A stretch of 6,618 nt of DNA, taken from positions 1-6,618 of the forward strand of contig JANRJF010000268.1 of the NCBI GenBank assembly GCA_033764095.1, in the 5' to 3' direction. The DNA is from JBDTMT01 sp033764095 (GTDB lineage: Bacteria; Desulfobacterota; Binatia; HRBIN30; CADEER01). Below the pieces are notes generated by a model. That model had not been told where the DNA came from and ran no database searches. It worked only from the letters and a program-made list of their open reading frames with translations. A program made the translations under genes and the position numbers. Below are positions 4,931 to 6,618 of this stretch, piece by piece. Each line of letters opens with the position of its first letter. The stretch's first letter is position 1.

Positions 4931-5893
4931 ATGGTCGGAGCGATCGTCACCATCGGGCTGCCGCTCTGTGGGGCATTGCTGGGGTGGGGCTGCTATGCGC
5001 GCGGACTGCGGGCGCCGACGCCGGGCGGCCGGGTCGAAAGCGCTGGCGACAGCGTCGTCTCCCGGCGCCACGGCGACGTCACGGTGCACGCGGTGCGTAC
5101 CGGATGGGTGAGTATCAAGCAGGCGCACCGCAGCCTGCGCACTGTCGCGCCACTGCGCCTGCCGGCCATCGTCCTCGACGGCGACTGGACGGAGTGGCTC
5201 CCCGTGACGGTGTTCGTCATCGATCACCCGGAGGGCGTCTTCCTGGTGGACGCGGGGATGTCCGAGCGGACGCTGAGCCTGGACGACGCCGACGCCGGCA
5301 ACCGCTGGTTCTACTCGCGTTTCCTCCGCTTCACCTACGAGCCGTGGATGCGCATCGACCGCCAACTGGCGGCGCTCGCGATCGACCCCGCCCGCGTCTC
5401 GGGCGTGGTGCTGACGCACCTGCACGCGGACCATGCCGACGGGCTCGCCAGCTTGCCGCAGACGGCGGCCGTATACGTCGGCGCACGCGACTATCCCGGG
5501 CATCTCGGCGCGATCACCGCACGCTGGCCGCGCGAGCGCGTGCCGCTCCGCGTCCCCTCGACCGGTGCGCCGCGTGGCGCCTTCGGTCACGCGCAGGCGC
5601 TCACCGCGGACGGGCGGCTGCAGATCGTGGCGCTGCCGGGCCACTCGCCGGGGCATCTCGGCGTGCTCCTCGAAGCAGGCGACGACCGGCTCCTGTTCGC
5701 CGGCGACGCGGTGTTCTCGCTCGACCAGGTGCAGTGCGACGAGGTGGCCGGCATCGTCGTCGACGTGGGCGAGTCGCGTCGCACGGTCGCGCGCATCCGC
5801 GACGCGCTCGCCGCCAGCGACACCTATCTGCTCCCCGCCCACGAGGGCGCCGCCCTGGATCGATGGGCCGCCGGCCGGCCAAGCCGCCTGTGA
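4931..5893 (+). CDS. MBL-fold metallo-hydrolase, N-acyl homoserine lactonase-like, with N-terminal hydrophobic segment
   Basis: This is a metallo-beta-lactamase-fold hydrolase with a dinuclear zinc-type site. From the ATG at 4931 (320 aa) the ligands are THLHADHADG (H163, H165, D167, H168), GHSPGH (H238), FAGDAVF (D259) and PAHE (H304), preceded by the VFLVDAGMS strand. This set and order match the AHL-lactonase (AiiA-like) branch, whose characterised members open homoserine-lactone rings. Other lactones or esters are equally possible. Residues 2-21 are a hydrophobic segment followed by R24 and R27. With no N-terminal positive charges this looks more like a membrane anchor than a cleaved signal, and topology is unclear. 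Start: a GAGGAG site 8 bp upstream supports 4931; in-frame ATG 4913 and GTG 4856 lie inside inverted repeats. Translation is probably controlled by the hairpin covering that ribosome site. The gene stands alone, with no luxI/luxR homologue in view. Confidence 0.88.
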   Translation: MVGAIVTIGLPLCGALLGWGCYARGLRAPTPGGRVESAGDSVVSRRHGDVTVHAVRTGWVSIKQAHRSLRTVAPLRLPAIVLDGDWTEWLPVTVFVIDHPEGVFLVDAGMSERTLSLDDADAGNRWFYSRFLRFTYEPWMRIDRQLAALAIDPARVSGVVLTHLHADHADGLASLPQTAAVYVGARDYPGHLGAITARWPRERVPLRVPSTGAPRGAFGHAQALTADGRLQIVALPGHSPGHLGVLLEAGDDRLLFAGDAVFSLDQVQCDEVAGIVVDVGESRRTVARIRDALAASDTYLLPAHEGAALDRWAAGRPSRL

Positions 5894-5943
5894 GTGCCGC
5901 CGCCGTCCCCGCTATCCCAGCCGGGCTGACATGTGCCGGGCGG

Positions 5944-5974
5944 CATGCGCGCGACCAGCCGCGCTGCGCGCATG
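5944..5974. terminator. Inverted repeat between the MBL-fold gene and tRNA-Phe
   Basis: CATGCGCGC (5944-5952) and GCGCGCATG (5966-5974) are perfectly complementary around a 13-nt loop. It lies 51 bp after the MBL-fold stop, in a convergent gap with the minus-strand tRNA, and could end transcription from the left. No T-run follows on either strand, so it is a weak terminator candidate. The rest of the 5894-6046 gap shows no gene. Confidence 0.4.
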
Positions 5975-6046
5975 GAGGGATTCAGTCGGTTGACGACGCA
6001 ACGCTGGTCGCGGTCGTCGCGCAGGCTGCTGACCTGAAAGAAAAGG

Positions 6047-6119
6047 TGGGCAGGGGCGGAGTCGAACCGCCGACACAGGGATTTTCAGTCCCTTGCTCTA
6101 CCAACTGAGCTACCTGCCC
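6047..6119 (-). tRNA. tRNA-Phe (anticodon GAA)
   Basis: Read on the minus strand, the cloverleaf is complete in 73 nt: acceptor GGGCAGG/CCTGCCC with discriminator A, D-arm GCTC-AGTTGGTA-GAGC, anticodon arm AGGGA-CTGAAAA-TCCCT with GAA, a 5-nt variable loop GTGTC, and T-arm GGCGG-TTCGACT-CCGCC. Every stem pairs perfectly. The 3' end is followed by CC then TTTTCTTTC, so CCA is not fully encoded and must be completed by the CCA-adding enzyme; the T-rich tail is a likely termination signal. It lies downstream of gshB on the same strand. Confidence 0.97.
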
Positions 6120-6121
6120 AT

Positions 6122-6137
6122 CGCGGGGTGACCCGCG
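6122..6137. other. Short perfect hairpin abutting the tRNA-Phe 5' end
   Basis: CGCGGG (6122-6127) and CCCGCG (6132-6137) form a 6-bp stem with a 4-nt loop, starting only 2 nt upstream of the tRNA's first base (minus strand). It may be part of the 5' leader removed by RNase P, or the end of the gshB transcript. It is small and GC-rich, so chance is possible. Confidence 0.35.
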
Positions 6138-6171
6138 TTGTTAGCCGGCGGAGCCCGTGAGGGTCAAGGTG

Positions 6172-6236
6172 GGCGGACGCACCACCGTGGAGATCCTCGC
6201 CGTGTCTCCGCGCTTCCGCGGTGAGACGCGTCCGCC
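6172..6236 (-). terminator. Nested inverted repeat just after the gshB stop
   Basis: Outer arms GGCGGACGC (6172-6180) and GCGTCCGCC (6228-6236) are perfectly complementary, and the right arm begins 4 bp after the gshB stop (minus-strand sense). Inside, CGTGTCTCCGCG (6201-6212) folds back on CGCG-(GT)-GAGACGCG (6217-6230) with a CTTC loop and a 2-nt bulge. The inner and outer stems share bases 6228-6230, so they compete at that end. The CTCCGCG...CGCGGTGAGA wording resembles repetitive intergenic palindromes. It may end the gshB transcript, although no T-run is present. Confidence 0.45.
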
Positions 6237-6240
6237 GTTG

Positions 6241-6618
6241 TCAGTCGCGCAGCGTCGTGACGCGCTGCTCGACGAAGTCGATCACCGGGCGCTCCAGGGT
6301 CACGCCGTCGAGGGCGTTGATTTCCTGGATGCCGGTCGGGCTGGTGACGTTGACCTCGGTGAGCCAGTCGCCGATGACGTCGAGGCCGACGAACCACAGG
6401 CCGTCCTGGCGCAGGCGCGGGGCCAGGGTCGCGCAGATCTCGCGGTCGCGCGCGCTCAACGGCGCGCGCACCACCGCGCCGCCGACGTGGATGTTGCCGC
6501 GCGTCTCGTCCTCGCGCGGCACGCGCAGCACGGCGCCGAGCGGCTCGCCGTCGAGCACGATGATGCGCTTGTCGCCCTGGCGGATCTCCGGCAGGTAGCG
6601 CTGCGCCATGATCGGCCG
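6241..6618 (-). CDS. gshB: Glutathione synthetase, C-terminal part (5' end outside window)
   Basis: This is an ATP-grasp enzyme that joins gamma-glutamylcysteine to glycine in the second step of glutathione synthesis, in the cytoplasm. Only the last ~126 codons are present; the frame stays open to the window edge, and residues R-P-I precede the internal Met of the MAQRYLPEI motif, so that Met is not the start. Recognisable blocks in order are QRYLPEIRQGDKRI, GAVLRVPREDETRGNIHVGG, LWFVGLDVIGD and LTEVNVTSPTGIQEIN, the last carrying the E-x-N Mg2+/ATP ligands. They align by eye with the C-terminal third of E. coli GshB (316 aa). The stop is TGA at 6243-6241, and the C-terminus is complete. tRNA-Phe follows on the same strand after 121 bp. 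Presence of gshB suggests a Gram-negative, glutathione-using organism. Confidence 0.93.
   Translation of the reverse strand, partial: RPIMAQRYLPEIRQGDKRIIVLDGEPLGAVLRVPREDETRGNIHVGGAVVRAPLSARDREICATLAPRLRQDGLWFVGLDVIGDWLTEVNVTSPTGIQEINALDGVTLERPVIDFVEQRVTTLRD

Noticed and set aside
4931..4993. Lipoprotein signal in the MBL-fold protein (Cys at residues 13 and 21)
   Set aside because: The residues before each Cys (GLPLC, GWGC) do not fit the lipobox pattern, so an anchor helix is preferred.

Overview
The window is GC-rich chromosomal DNA from a free-living bacterium. The best hint to its identity is the secreted protein at 2715-4031. Its two EF-hand/dockerin-like units (a D-x-N-G-D-G-x-V loop followed by 'INELI..VN.ALG') and its Cys-rich 'TMDSQCPGGQC' segments are a style I associate with environmental lineages once called deltaproteobacteria, especially Candidatus Binatia (Binatota) and Myxococcota-like genomes. 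That assignment comes from recalled protein style, not from a search. Nothing here looks like a phage, plasmid, transposon or CRISPR locus.

Layout, left to right. A palindromic intergenic repeat (32-93) precedes an inositol-monophosphatase-family gene (+, 227-1027). Its stop codon interlocks with that of a convergent minus-strand pair: an MpaB/DUF2236-family oxygenase (2568 to 1678) followed by a YhhN/TMEM86 lysoplasmalogenase-family membrane protein (1629 to 1024). A 146-bp divergent gap separates this pair from the secreted dockerin-like Thr/Pro-linker protein (+, 2715-4031). Then come a long two-tier hairpin (4041-4097), a small XRE-type DNA-binding protein (+, 4152-4460), a perfect hairpin, a very small six-cysteine secreted protein (+, 4558-4785), and a metallo-beta-lactamase-fold hydrolase of the lactonase type with an N-terminal hydrophobic segment (+, 4931-5893). 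The right end lies on the minus strand: the 3' part of glutathione synthetase gshB (running in from beyond 6618) and, 121 bp downstream of it, tRNA-Phe(GAA) (6047-6119).

No single pathway unites the window. The minus-strand oxygenase and YhhN genes form a plausible two-gene lipid-related unit. The plus-strand genes from 2715 to 5893 are co-oriented but separated by gaps of about 100-145 bp that each hold a strong inverted repeat, so they look like separately controlled transcripts rather than one operon. The rRNA-independent housekeeping landmarks (gshB, tRNA-Phe) suggest ordinary chromosome.

The most notable points are an 11-bp perfect stem that buries the Shine-Dalgarno sequence of the MBL-fold gene in its 3' arm (a candidate translational switch or operator), the uncharacterised small six-Cys secreted protein with its own 5' hairpin, the 28-Cys dockerin-like secreted protein, and the consistent placement of palindromes in the intergenic gaps. 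I found no complete, obviously new multi-gene system.
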